64,000 bases of DNA, taken from the NCBI RefSeq assembly GCF_040712315.1, contig NC_134015.1:51181964-51245963 (forward strand), read 5' to 3'. A model generated the notes under the pieces. The model worked only from the letters and a program-made list of their open reading frames with translations, was not told where the DNA came from and ran no database searches. Of the stretch, positions 10,461 to 21,116 are shown in pieces. Source of the DNA: Castanea sativa. Lineage: Eukaryota; Streptophyta; Magnoliopsida; Fagales; Fagaceae. Both the position numbers and the translations under genes were made by a program. Position 1 is the stretch's first letter. Each line of letters opens with the position of its first letter.

Positions 10461-11617
10461 CTTTTGAAAAGATAATATTGAACTTCTTTTTTTCTAGACA
10501 AAAAAAATTTATTTGTACTGTATTAGTTAATCCAGTTCTAAGTTTGAATTTAATTAAGAATTTTATAAAGAAGTAAAAAGCCCTACTACTAAAGCTGAGA
10601 CTTTTTTTTAAAGATAGCTAATATGCCTAGAAAGAAGTGAGACTTTTTAAAAAGCTTATTCTTAAGAGTGTGTTTAGTTGGGGTGAAAACAAAGAGAATA
10701 AAAAATAAAAAGAAGAAAATAAGATAAAAAATGATATTTTTCACTGTTTGGTTGAGAGGGGAAGGGGGAGAGAAAAGTGGTAGGGCCCACAAGTTTTGTC
10801 TCCTCCCCTTTCAAAATATAATTTCTTCAAATTTGAGAGAAAATTGGAGTAAAAAATAAGAATTTTTTTTTTACAAAACTGCTCCCACTCTTTTGGGTTT
10901 TTTTTTTTTTTTAACGTCGACATTTTTGGCTCTTTTTTTTCTTTTTTCTTTTTTTCTTTTGACTTTTCCACTGTAGCTTGGGTTTTTTTTTTCTACTTTT
11001 CCATGTAACGTTGGTTTTTCTTTTTTCTTTTTTCTTTCTTTTGTTTAGCCAGGTGGTGGGTTCTTCTTTTCTTTCTTTTTTTTTCTCTTAATTTTTATTT
11101 TATTATTTTTTAAGAAAATACTTTTGGATGATTTTTTATGCTATTTTTTTTAAATGTCCACTTTCATCTATACACAATTTAAAAAAAAAGTATAATGTAT
11201 TACTTTTTCTTTTATTTAAGAAAGACATAATGGTAAATTTATACAAACCTTATTTTCAACCAAACTAAAAAGTTTTCTATTTCTCTACTTTTCCACCCTC
11301 TCAACCAATCACAACTGAAGAAAATTAAAAACATTTCTATCCTTCCACTTTTTCATCCTCTTTCTATTTTCTATCCTTTCATTTTTCCATCATCCCCTTA
11401 TTTTAACTTCATTTTTAAGCCACACTAAAGCTGAATCACCTCATGAAACTTTGGAATTAGTGGCCAAAGTTAAAATTTTGAATTGGTTGCTAGGTAATTG
11501 TTGTTCATGAAGAAACTAGTGGTACACAATTTTTTTATTATTATTAAATTTTCATTATTTAAAAGAATACAGAAAAAACAAATCTTAACCAAATAAATAC
11601 TAGTTAAATACACCATT
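10461..11617. other. Intergenic DNA with possible decayed TIR element
   Basis: Homopolymer-rich. 10665-11430 may be an old DNA element: AGTGTGTTTAGTTGGGGTG near the left, and on the right (reverse complement) TTTAGTGTGGC together with a second TTTGGTTGAGAGGG block. The ends are too diverged to define, so I do not call it separately. No gene seen. Confidence 0.4.
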
Positions 11618-12488
11618 ACTAAGACCAGGGGCGGAGGGAGGGGGGGGCGAGGGGGGGCAGGTGCCCCCTGAAATTTCAATTGTTTTGACTAGGAAATACC
11701 ATATTTGCCCCCCCCCCATACAAAAAAAAAAAAAAAAAAAGGCTAAAAAGGAAAAAGTAACGTGACTTAAAAGCTAGAAAGGAAAAGTAACGTGACTTGA
11801 AAATTCTGAATTATTACTTTGTGTTGCATGTTTGAACCAAGATAACTTATTTTCAGCATTCAACAAGGAGAAGTTAATTCGGCTTGCTCAGTTTTATCCA
11901 AGTGATTTTTCAACAGTTCAAGTTTCTTTCTTGGATAACCAACTTGAGACATACATCCATGACATGCGGTCCTCTGAAGAGTTTTCAGCACTTAAAGGAA
12001 TTGGACAGCTTGCTGAAAAGATGGTAGAAATGAAAAAGAATGTTTCATATCCATTGGTTTACTCATTAGTGACTTTGGCATTGATCTTACCAGTTGCAAT
12101 AGCTACTGTTGAAAGAGCTTTTTCAGTAATGAACATAATTAAAAATCAATTGCGCAATCGAATAGAAGATCAGTGGATGAATGATTGCTTAGTCACATAT
12201 ATTAAGAAAGAAATATTCAAGACTATTGAGTGTGAAGAAATTATGCAGCGGTTTCAAAATATGAAAAATCGTCGAGGGCAATTGAGTAAAATAAGCTAGA
12301 TGTGAAAACATAAATTAAAGTTTACATTTTATGTTAGATTTTGTATGACAATTACATTATCATATAGTTGTTTACTTATTTTGTTATTAATATTGATTAA
12401 TTTTTTTAGATTAATTTTTTACTTCCAATCTTGTCTTTTAATCTTGCTCCTCCTGACCTAAATTCTTGGCTCCGCCACTTACTAAGAC
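11618..12488 (+). mobile_element. Non-autonomous hAT element with 8-bp TSD
   Basis: The element is 11626-12480 (855 bp). It begins CAGGGGCGGAGGGAGG and ends CTTGGCTCCGCCACTT, imperfect terminal inverted repeats of the CAGGGGCGGAGCCAAG type. It is flanked by a perfect 8-bp target duplication ACTAAGAC (11618-11625 and 12481-12488), the hAT hallmark. It encodes only the last part of a hAT transposase, so it cannot move by itself. Confidence 0.88.
11832..12299 (+). pseudogene. hAT transposase C-terminal fragment (dimerisation domain)
   Basis: 155 codons open to a TAG stop at 12297-12299. The residues around YPLVYSLVTLALILPVAIAT and VERAFSVMNIIKNQLRNRIE are the conserved hAT-family C-terminal dimerisation region, of the type seen in plant proteins annotated as zinc-finger MYM-like/TTF-type transposases. 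The BED finger and the DDE catalytic core are absent: an intact transposase of this class is several hundred residues longer. There is no ATG at the beginning of the open stretch, so it is an internal-deletion remnant. The frame itself has no stop or frameshift over 155 codons, which is mildly surprising for a dead gene. Confidence 0.85.
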
Positions 12489-14545
12489 CCCATCTTCTTC
12501 AAAGTCCCCACACATATTCAAATCTTGACTCCAATATTTAAACCCAAAATCTTAACCAACCAAATTCATGGCGTAAAAGAAAGAATGAAAAGTTGACTAA
12601 AGACCTTGAAGAATGAGGTGGGCTGTGTGTGCTCCACGACCACCTGTCCCTCCTTCATTTTCTTTACGATGATATATTCAATTCCATTTCTCGATGTGAC
12701 TCGTCGGTCCTCGTGTAGTCCGTGTGGGACTGTTTCTAGTTTTTACTTTTTAGTTACATACATAAATACAAATAAAGTTTTGTTCTAAAATGTTTTCTAT
12801 TTGATAAATGTTTTTCTGCAAATATTTGTAAGAGAAGTTAATTATTTTTAGTATTTGGTTACATATCTTATTTTCATGTATTTGATTAAGGGTGAAAATA
12901 ATATAAAAACAAAGTTGGGTCATATAGGTTTCTAACATTCATAATTTTATTCATAAACATACACATATAGGGTTTGTTTGATTTGAAAAAAAAAGTGGTG
13001 TTTTATGTATTTGTTTTCAGCTTTTTATGGACCTACTGCCAAAATTTGGTTTGGTTTGTAAATTTGTACTCAGTTTCATTTTCAGTATCCAAAAAAAGTG
13101 AGTTTGAATATAGCAAATGAAAACAACTTTTGAACCGATAGTCACTATTAGTGGCTTATTTCTAAGGTTGTCGATTGCTTAGGGCTTCATTTGTGGGCTA
13201 TGTGTTGTTGACTTTCTATATATATGTATTTATATTTTTCTCTCTCCTTTCTCTTTTTTTGTTGAGATTTGATGAAATTTGTTTGTATTAATGGGTTTTC
13301 CAGTGGTGATCTGGGCTAGGTTTGATTTTTTCCAGTGGAATTATGGCGAAGTGGAGATCTAGGCTAAGTATTGGATTGTGACGGTGGTTTTGGTAGGTTT
13401 TGGTTATGGTTTATTTTTGGATTCATGGTAATGGTTTCTAGCGGATGACAGTGTTAATGGTTCTATTAGAAAATAAATATATTTGAGAAAAACAAAAACT
13501 AGTCCAAAAATGGTGCCCAATAGAAAATGAGTTGGAAACAAAAAAATGAGTATAGGATTTGAGAAGAGAAAATGATTTCAAAAAATTAAAATTGAAAATG
13601 AATACAAACCCATAAGTAACCAAACAGTCCCATATATATATTAATTAATTGAGTTTAAATTTTATTATAAATAAAAAATAAATAACTATTAATAATTACC
13701 ATGAGTATATATTTAATAGTTCTAAATAAAAATACAATCATAATAAATACCTATTAGTAAGTACTAACTATCATAATTATCAAATTTCATGTTTAATATT
13801 GGATATACAACACAATCAAAATAAAATATCTATCAATACTATTTTAATTATCAAATTATATATATATACACACACAAAATAAAATAGAGAAACATTTTTT
13901 TAAAGATAAAATAATATTTTATTAAACTTTCATGCGCATAGGTTATTGACTAGTAAATCTAGTACATCTATATCTTTAAATTAAGTATACATTTGACATA
14001 GCTTACTTTTATTGATTTATTTTAATAATTGAAAAAATAACAGCTACAACTAAAAAAGAATTAAACTTAACCAAATAAATGAAAATAGTTGCAAAATAAA
14101 CTAAACTAAACTAGTAAGTACTTAAGAAGTAGTGTTAGCAACACATACTTCTTCACAATTTAAATTAACATCATTTCGCATAAATTCATTATCAATACAA
14201 CTTATAATTTTATGAGATGATCTTATAAGACATTTCTCTAAATGTTGTGAGAAAAATATCTCATGAAATACATTCTTCAAAAGTTCATTTGGGTATCTAG
14301 AGTTTTCATTAGTTTATTTGCATAATATTTATTAAAATATATAATTTTTGATAAATTTTATGTTAGCATCAAATTTAAAATAAAATAAAATAACTAAAAG
14401 TTAACATTTTTTTTATATAAAAAAACACCTCATCCATATCAACCATGTTTAAAAAATAAAAAAAAAACAAATTGTTCAAAGATGACACAAAAATTGGACA
14501 CAACTTAGAGTTTTATTCTCTGCACTAGACCCGGTACGATGATGT
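12489..14545. other. Intergenic DNA, no gene seen
   Basis: AT-rich. Apart from a probable MITE at 12970-13631 I see no gene or RNA. 13640-14480 is almost pure AT-rich filler. Confidence 0.5.
12970..13631. mobile_element. Probable non-autonomous TIR element
   Basis: The left end GGGTTTGTTTGATTT and the reverse complement of the right end (GGGACTGTTTGGTTAC) share a GGGNNTGTTTG-type terminus. Immediately inside both ends are T-rich tracts with ATTTTCA-type words. Possible 8-bp flanks CACATATA/CATATATA are low complexity and not decisive. No coding capacity. Confidence 0.4.
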
Positions 14546-14551
14546 CACGTG
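14546..14551. promoter_or_regulatory. G-box (CACGTG) upstream of the galactosyltransferase gene
   Basis: Palindromic CACGTG within GTCACGTGTT, about 455 bp before the GALT start codon. It is the core target of plant bZIP and bHLH factors. Function here is inference from position only. Confidence 0.4.
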
Positions 14552-14559
14552 TTAAGCGC

Positions 14560-14679
14560 CTATCTTGAATTCTCTTAACACGCAGTCGTTCCACTGTATG
14601 GTCTTTGACTCATTGCTTCTATCTTGAATTCTCTTAACACGCAGTCGTTCCACTGTATGGTCTTTGACTCATTGCTTCT
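14560..14679. repeat. Perfect 59-bp tandem duplication in the GALT upstream region
   Basis: Two identical 59-bp copies (14560-14618 and 14619-14677). Each carries TTTGACTCATT, which contains both a W-box core (TTGACT) and a GCN4/AP-1-like bZIP site (TGACTCA). The duplication therefore doubles these sites 330-430 bp upstream of the coding start. The perfect identity suggests a recent event. Confidence 0.85.
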
Positions 14680-14943
14680 GTTTCAGACCATGGGCTCTTT
14701 ACTTGTTTTATTTCCCTTTATGGTAAGTAAATCTAAAATTTGTGTTTAAAAAACCAGAACACAAAAAAAAATAAAAATAAAAATTCCAACCAGAACTGTT
14801 TTGCCAAAACAAAACTCTCTTTCCCTTTCTTTACTAAGTTACTTTCTTTCATTTCAGTACAGCTAAACGGCTAAACCCTGTCGTCCAATTAAACCCTATC
14901 TTCCAATTCCTTCAAATCCACACTAAACCCATTGATTCATTGT

Positions 14944-15138
14944 ATGAACAAAGCTGAGACTTTGCTACTCTTTTTGGGTTTTGGGTTTTGTTTTTTGAGC
15001 GACAATGAAGCGAGCAAAGCTAGAGTCTTTGATGTCGCCGAGTCGACTCAGATTGCTTCAGCTTGTGATGGGCATAGTGTTTCTTTGCATACTCGTTATG
15101 ACCATCGAAATCCCACTGGTTTTCCGCACCGAGTCTGA
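14944..15138 (+). CDS. Upstream ORF overlapping the GALT start
   Basis: An ATG at 14944, 61 nt before the GALT ATG and in another frame, opens a 64-codon frame that ends inside GALT exon 1 at 15138. Its start context (T at -3) is weak, whereas the GALT ATG has A at -3, so leaky scanning could reach the main start. It matters only if the transcript begins upstream of 14944. There is no sign that the peptide itself is conserved. Confidence 0.3.
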   Translation: MNKAETLLLFLGFGFCFLSDNEASKARVFDVAESTQIASACDGHSVSLHTRYDHRNPTGFPHRV

Positions 15139-18100
15139 TTCAGACGACGGAGCTTTTGGGTTTTTTTTGCCCGGAGACGAACCGGACGGTTCGTATCTGT
15201 ATCGGAAACCGAAACGGCAAATGCACGAGTTCAAGAGAATGTCGGGTTTGATCTTTAACGAGAGCTTATTCGATGCTAAAAAGGACGAGTTTTCGGAGCT
15301 CTTTAAGTCGGCAAAGCAAGCTTGGGCGATAGGGAAGAAGCTCTGGGAAGAAATGGAGTCCAAGAAAACCGAGTTGAGCCAGAAAACTGGGCCGGAAAAC
15401 CGGTCCGAAACGTGCCCGAATTCGATTACGCTGTCGGGAGGCGAATTCCGGAACCGGGTTTTGGAGCTCCCTTGTGGGCTGACCTTGTGGTCCCACATAA
15501 CGGTGGTGGGGACTCCCAGGTGGGGCCACCCGGAGAATGATCCGAAAATATCGGTTTTGAAAGAAGGAGATGAGTCAGTGATGGTGTCACAGTTTATGAT
15601 GGAGTTGCAGGGTTTGAAAATTGTGGATGGTGAAGACCCACCAAGGATTTTGCATTTCAACCCGAGGTTGAAAGGGGATTGGAGTAGAAAGCCTGTGATT
15701 GAGCAGAACACTTGTTATAGGATGCAGTGGGGTACAGCTTTGAGGTGTGAAGGGTGGAAGTCTAGAGCTGATGAAGAAACTGGTAGGTGATACTAATTTT
15801 AAATGTGTTTTTTGTTCTTTTTTTTTTATTAAGAGACTTCGTTGGTTTTGTCTTAATTTTGTCAACTTTAGCTCAAATTGCAGTTCTTTTGAGTTGAACT
15901 AGTAAAAAAAAAGACATGTTAGTTAAGTTTGTTACAGAGAGCATGACTTTAGATAGAATAAAATGGTGGAAAAAAAAGTTACTTGATCATGACTTTGGAG
16001 ATTTCAATGTGTTCTTGTTTAATTTTTGCTTTGACAATTCATGGGTTTCTTGTTATTGTTTTTTTCCTATCAGCTTTAGCTCATATTGTAGCTCTTTGTC
16101 CCATAAAGTGAGTTGATTTGAGAGGAAGACTTGAAATAACATTAGTAGAAGTAGTAGTAACGGACATGTCAACTAAAGAGGAAATGTAATGTATGATTTT
16201 GGATAGAATAGATAGTGGAAAAGAATATATGTGGCCGACTTTGATTAGTCTATTGAGAATCCATGGCCAGCCCCAAAATGTTGTTGCTGATAGAATGAGT
16301 GCATTGAAGTAAATGTAGTATAGGTAGATATGGAATGGTGTTCGGATTATTTGGGGTTGTGATACTTGTGATTATGTTTTAAGTGGAAGGTTGTTTGACT
16401 ATTTTGTAGATTCAAATTGTAATGACCTGCCGCTGGATTACCTCCTATCTAGTTGTAAATTATTGCCCCCTTGTCTGTAGCTGGAGTGTAGGCTAGGTAA
16501 TTAAAGATAAAACTTGTAACATGGGCATGAGAATACTCAAACCTCTGAAGCACTGATGCGGCTGGGAGGGTGCCACACCGGTGTCCGACGCGGCCCAACG
16601 CGGGATGCGGCCACCAACACCACTGCCAGAGCATCAGTGCCGTGTCCGAGTTTTTTTTCTTTTTTCTTGGATTCGCACCGACGCAGCTTCGATTCGTGCC
16701 GAACCAGGCCAATTCAGCCAGAATCAGATCGTATCGGCCGATTCAGAGCGTATCGGCCAGCGACTGAAACTGCCGAAATCGTCCTTGAATCATGCCGGAA
16801 CAGCTAATCAATGATCAGCGATCATGCATGAATCTCATTTTTTAGAGATGATCATGATTGACTTGCTTGGTTGCTCCTCGACCTCGTTTGGTTGCCGAGA
16901 AATGATTCCAGGCCTCGCACTCTTGCTGAGGGGTCTTGCTCCTCGACCTTGTTTTTGTACACCAAATAAGAGAAATGAATTTTATTTTAATTAATTCAAT
17001 TAATTAGCTGTTTTTAGGTGCAGTTGGTATAATTACATTTTGTACCATTTTGTTTTATTTTGATTAAACATAATTAGATCCAAATATTAAAATAAATTAA
17101 TATAATGGTGCTATGTAAACTATAATATAGTGCGCCCTGCAGAAGGTTTGGTTGGCCAATAGTGTCACTGGATTAATAATTTTTTTTTAAGAATGTTTTA
17201 ATAGTAAAAATATATAGAAAATATAAATAAATATATTTTTATTAATTTTTTAATCGCCGCACCCCGCCCTAATTTTTCAAAAATTGCTGAGTCCCACACC
17301 CGCACCTACACCCCGAAGCCAGAAACGCACTCGTGCTTCATAGACTCAAACATGTTCAATCAGAAATTTTCAACTTCCGAGGAACAAAAATTTGCTTTCA
17401 GACCTGAGATTCTCTTTTTTATTCTCCAGTTAAGGAAGGCAATACGTCTCTCTTTATTCTATATTTTCCTATGACTTACTCCCATATCTAATTCTTTATG
17501 TAGTTAACCACTTTGAACTTTTGCTTTATTATGCTTATTTTACCTCTTATTCTTAGTTAGTCCTTTGGGCTTTGGTCGTTTTGGCTTGCACCTAAGAAAT
17601 CTTTATACTAACATGGTCAAAGGTTTGAGCTTAAGCTGACATAGGCCTATAGTGTCACAATCACCTTCAATCGGCTGCTGGTAGTCTTGCGAGCTGCTAC
17701 TTTGTCTTCCAACTAGTTGACTCAACACTATTCTACAATGATAAATTGGCTCTCACCCATGAAGCCGCTGATTGCTCTTCACTCTCTCTATATTAGCAAC
17801 AAAACTTAACTTGGTAGTCAATCTTGAGAAAAATACCATATTAAATAACTTACAAGATATTACATGAAATAACCCAGACCAAAAGTTTAGAGATATTTAT
17901 AAAAAAAAAAATCAGCATTAAATTTATTTAGTTGCTTGCATGATTTTTTGTAGACTGTTGGAAGTTTCTCCATAGTAAAACATTATAGCATCTGCAGCAA
18001 ATACTTCCACAAGTTTTCAAGCATCTTCGTCCACTATGAATATGCCAATTCCTTTGAATGGTTCTCAATTTATCATGCTCTCTGTTCCTAGTGAGATATT

Positions 18101-20420
18101 GACACCATGACAGAATAAACATGTCTGTATCTAAGTTTCAGAACTTCCTTCCAGATCTTCACTTCTAGCATATGTACCTAATCAAGGTCTTAAACTTTCA
18201 TTGTAAGTACAACCCTAGTCATTCGTGAAGAAAAATCAATTCTGTAGTGAAGGGTTAAGCAAAGAGATCAAAGATCAATACAACAACAACAAAATCCTTA
18301 GTCCTCCAAAATTTTGGGGTCGGCTACGACTTAATCATTTACTTGAACAGAATTGAAGCCATTGTGTAAGTTCTGAATATGATATTAGGCATCTAACACT
18401 TTGGTGTGAGTTTTCTATAAAAACAAAAGAAAAGAAAGCTCAGTTTCTTCTGTTGATGATTTACTTTGTATGATTTTCAGACTGCTTTGGTGTAGAATTC
18501 TGTCTTTATATAATGACAGGTTTTCCTTGGTTAAATTAATCCTGTTTATTCCTGATTTTTTGGAATTTATGAAGTTGATGGACAGGTGAAATGTGAGAAG
18601 TGGATTCGTGATGATGACAATCACTCAGAAGAATCAAAGGCATCCTGGTGGTTGAACAGGCTTATAGGGCGGACGAAGCAGGTGTCTATAGACTGGCCAT
18701 ACCCTTTTGCAGAGGGAAAATTATTTGTTCTAACAATAAGTGCTGGCTTGGAAGGTTACCATATTAATGTAGATGGGAGGCATGTCACTTCTTTTCCTTA
18801 TCGGACTGTGAGTATCCTATGGTATCTTCTCATATTGTATTTTGTAACGGACACTGGATATCTTAAGAAACTTTTCTAATGTTCACAGGGATTTGTTCTT
18901 GAAGATGCCACTGGACTTTCTGTCAATGGGGATATTGATGTACATTCTGTTTTTGCTGCTTCCTTACCCACATCACATCCAAGTTTCGCAACGCAGATGC
19001 ATCTTGAGATGTTTACTAAATGGAAAGCCCCACCTCTTCCCTATGGGCATGTGGAGCTTTTCATTGGCATCCTATCTGCTGGCAACCATTTTGCTGAGCG
19101 AATGGCTGTGAGGAAGTCTTGGATGCAACATAAGTCAATTAAATCTTCTCATGTTGTGGCTCGGTTTTTTGTAGCAATGGTAAGGCTGGATGCTGGAGGA
19201 ATGTGTTCTTTAATAAGAAACCATTTGATGAAAAGCTTTATGTTGGATATTTAGGGCTTTTAGATTTATGTTTTGACAGCATGGAAGAAAGGAAGTAAAT
19301 CTGGAGCTAAAAAAAGAATCAGAGTATTTTGGTGATATAGTTATGGTTCCTTACATGGATAATTATGATCTTGTTGTGTTGAAGACTATAGCAATCTGCG
19401 AATATGGGGTGAGTTTTGGAAAATGACCCAAAGTTAGCTATTTTCTTTCTTTCTTACTAGAAAATATATATCACCAATGTATGTGGCTCTTCACAGGTTC
19501 GCACGGTGGCTGCCAAGTATATCATGAAGTGTGATGATGACACATTTGTTAGGGTGGATGCTGTGATCAAGGAAGTAAGAAAAGTTGATGAAGATAGAAG
19601 CCTTTATGTTGGAAACATGAACTATCACCACAAGCCCCTTCGTCATGGTAAATGGGCAGTGACATATGAGGTATGAATTCCCCCCAACTTCTCTAGTTCT
19701 TACTCCTTAGTAGGATCATTGGCTCTGTTTCCTTGGGTTGCTTAATGTACCACTTTGATATTATTTCTTCAGACTCTAAATAAGCGCTGCTTATAGGTTT
19801 TTGCTACTTATTTTTGCTTTTAACAAAAAGTTAGAATTTGTTATCAGGTAATATAATGCAGATTTTTTGCCACATCTAATTATGTCTGATTTGAAATTTC
19901 ATTTGCTTTAACACATAGTTAGTTGTCAATGCTCTGTGTTGGAATGATATAGTTATCTTCCAAATGTTGAAAGAAAGTTTATTTTGTTGCAATCATGAGG
20001 TGTAGGGACTATATTTACTTTGGAAAAGAGTCCTACCTCTGATTATTAGAGGTTTAAGACACCCAAATAATTCTCTCTTGAATGTTCAATGTTTGGGTAT
20101 AAAATGACTGACCAACTCCCATGATCACCTTTTTTTTTTGGCCTAGCTAAACCCAGACAGTGTAGAGTTCCTGACTAATTCAACTTTTAGTACTCTTTTG
20201 ACTTTATTACTTTCTTTAGTGAGGGTTTGATATGCTGTTCACATTTCTCACCATTATGTCCTTTTCTTGTGAGTTCCAGGAATGGCCAGAGGAAGACTAT
20301 CCAACCTATGCAAATGGGCCGGGTTACATTGTATCATCCAACATTGCACAGTTAATCGTATCTGATTTTGAAGAGCACAAATTAAGAGTATGTGGCTTTG
20401 TTCTGCTCTTCAATCTCTGT

Positions 20421-20456
<36 letters not shown>

Positions 20457-20760
20457 ATTAGCATGTTCACCTGCACACACATGTAATGTGCTTCAGCAGT
20501 TTTAGGTGGTGGTTACTGATGATTGATTAGCCAATGTTCACATGGTGCAGTTGTTCAAGATGGAAGATGTGAGCATGGGAATGTGGGTGGAGCAGTTCAA
20601 CAGTTCAAGACCTGTGCAGTATGTACATAGCTTGAAATTCTGCCAATTTGGGTGCATTGAGGATTATTACACTGCACATTACCAATCTCCAAGACAGATG
20701 ATATGCATGTGGGACAAATTGCAATCTCAAGGAAAACCCCAGTGCTGCAACATGAGATGA
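15005..20760 (+). CDS. Hydroxyproline O-galactosyltransferase, GALT4/5/6-like (7 exons, 640 aa)
   Basis: Adds galactose to hydroxyproline of arabinogalactan proteins in the Golgi (GT31 family with a galectin domain). Exons: 15005-15782, 18575-18807, 18889-19179, 19280-19408, 19497-19670, 20280-20387, 20551-20760. All introns are GT-AG and the joined frame is open for 640 residues, close to Arabidopsis paralogues of roughly 670-680. A short cytosolic tail is followed by a signal-anchor at residues about 15-40, a stem, a galectin-type lectin domain about 150-365 (with NTCYRMQWG and the [19 protein letters not shown] motif), then the galactosyltransferase domain about 405-610. The metal-binding DDD motif is at 490-492 (KCDDDTF), with EDV and the C-terminal QCCNMR. 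The ATG was chosen because it directly precedes the anchor. The exact paralogue (GALT5 versus GALT6) is not resolved. Intron 1 (2.8 kb) holds a hAT MITE. Confidence 0.93.
16535..17351. mobile_element. hAT MITE inside GALT intron 1, perfect 8-bp TSD
   Basis: The element 16543-17343 (801 bp) starts CTCTGAAGCACTGATGCG and ends CGCACTCGTGCTTCATAG, giving the terminal inverted repeat CT(C/A)TGAAGCAC. It is flanked by identical 8-bp ACTCAAAC (16535-16542 and 17344-17351). Its left part is strikingly GC-rich with repeated CGATTC/GAATCG-type words (16660-16800) against the AT-rich intron, and the right part is AT-rich. No coding capacity. It sits in the sense gene's largest intron, well away from the splice sites. 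Confidence 0.85.
18276..18335 (+). mobile_element. RTE-type LINE/SINE 3' tail fragment in GALT intron 1
   Basis: The string CAACAACAACAAAATCCTTAG followed by TTTTGGGGTCGGCTACGAC is a very common 3'-end signature of plant RTE LINEs and their SINE partners. Only this tail is present, about 240 bp upstream of exon 2. Confidence 0.5.
20418..20455. repeat. (GT)n microsatellite in GALT intron 6
   Basis: About 17 TG units with one TATG interruption, 30 bp downstream of the exon 6 donor. Confidence 0.85.
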
Positions 20761-21062
20761 CATTGAAACAATAGTGTTCACCATACAAATTTTGCAGTCA
20801 TAGTATACCTCTGTAAATACTCAAGTCAGGTTAAGTCTAATGGGGATATTCATGATCCTTTTCCAAATTCGTTCATTATTTCACCTTTTTCCTCCTTTTT
20901 TCCCCCATTCATCCCTCTATACACTGGGCGATATGAGAGGAGCAATGTTGCTATTTAGAGATAGGCAAAACATATATAAACAATTTATTTTGTAATCTAG
21001 AGTGTAACACCACAGAAGCAGAATGAAATGAATGTTTGAAACAATGCTTCTGCTTTATATTC

Positions 21063-21116
<54 letters not shown>

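Noticed and set aside
15058..15711. Long minus-strand open frame opposite GALT exon 1
   Set aside because: Shadow of the GC-rich coding exon; no domain, and the sense strand is clearly the gene.
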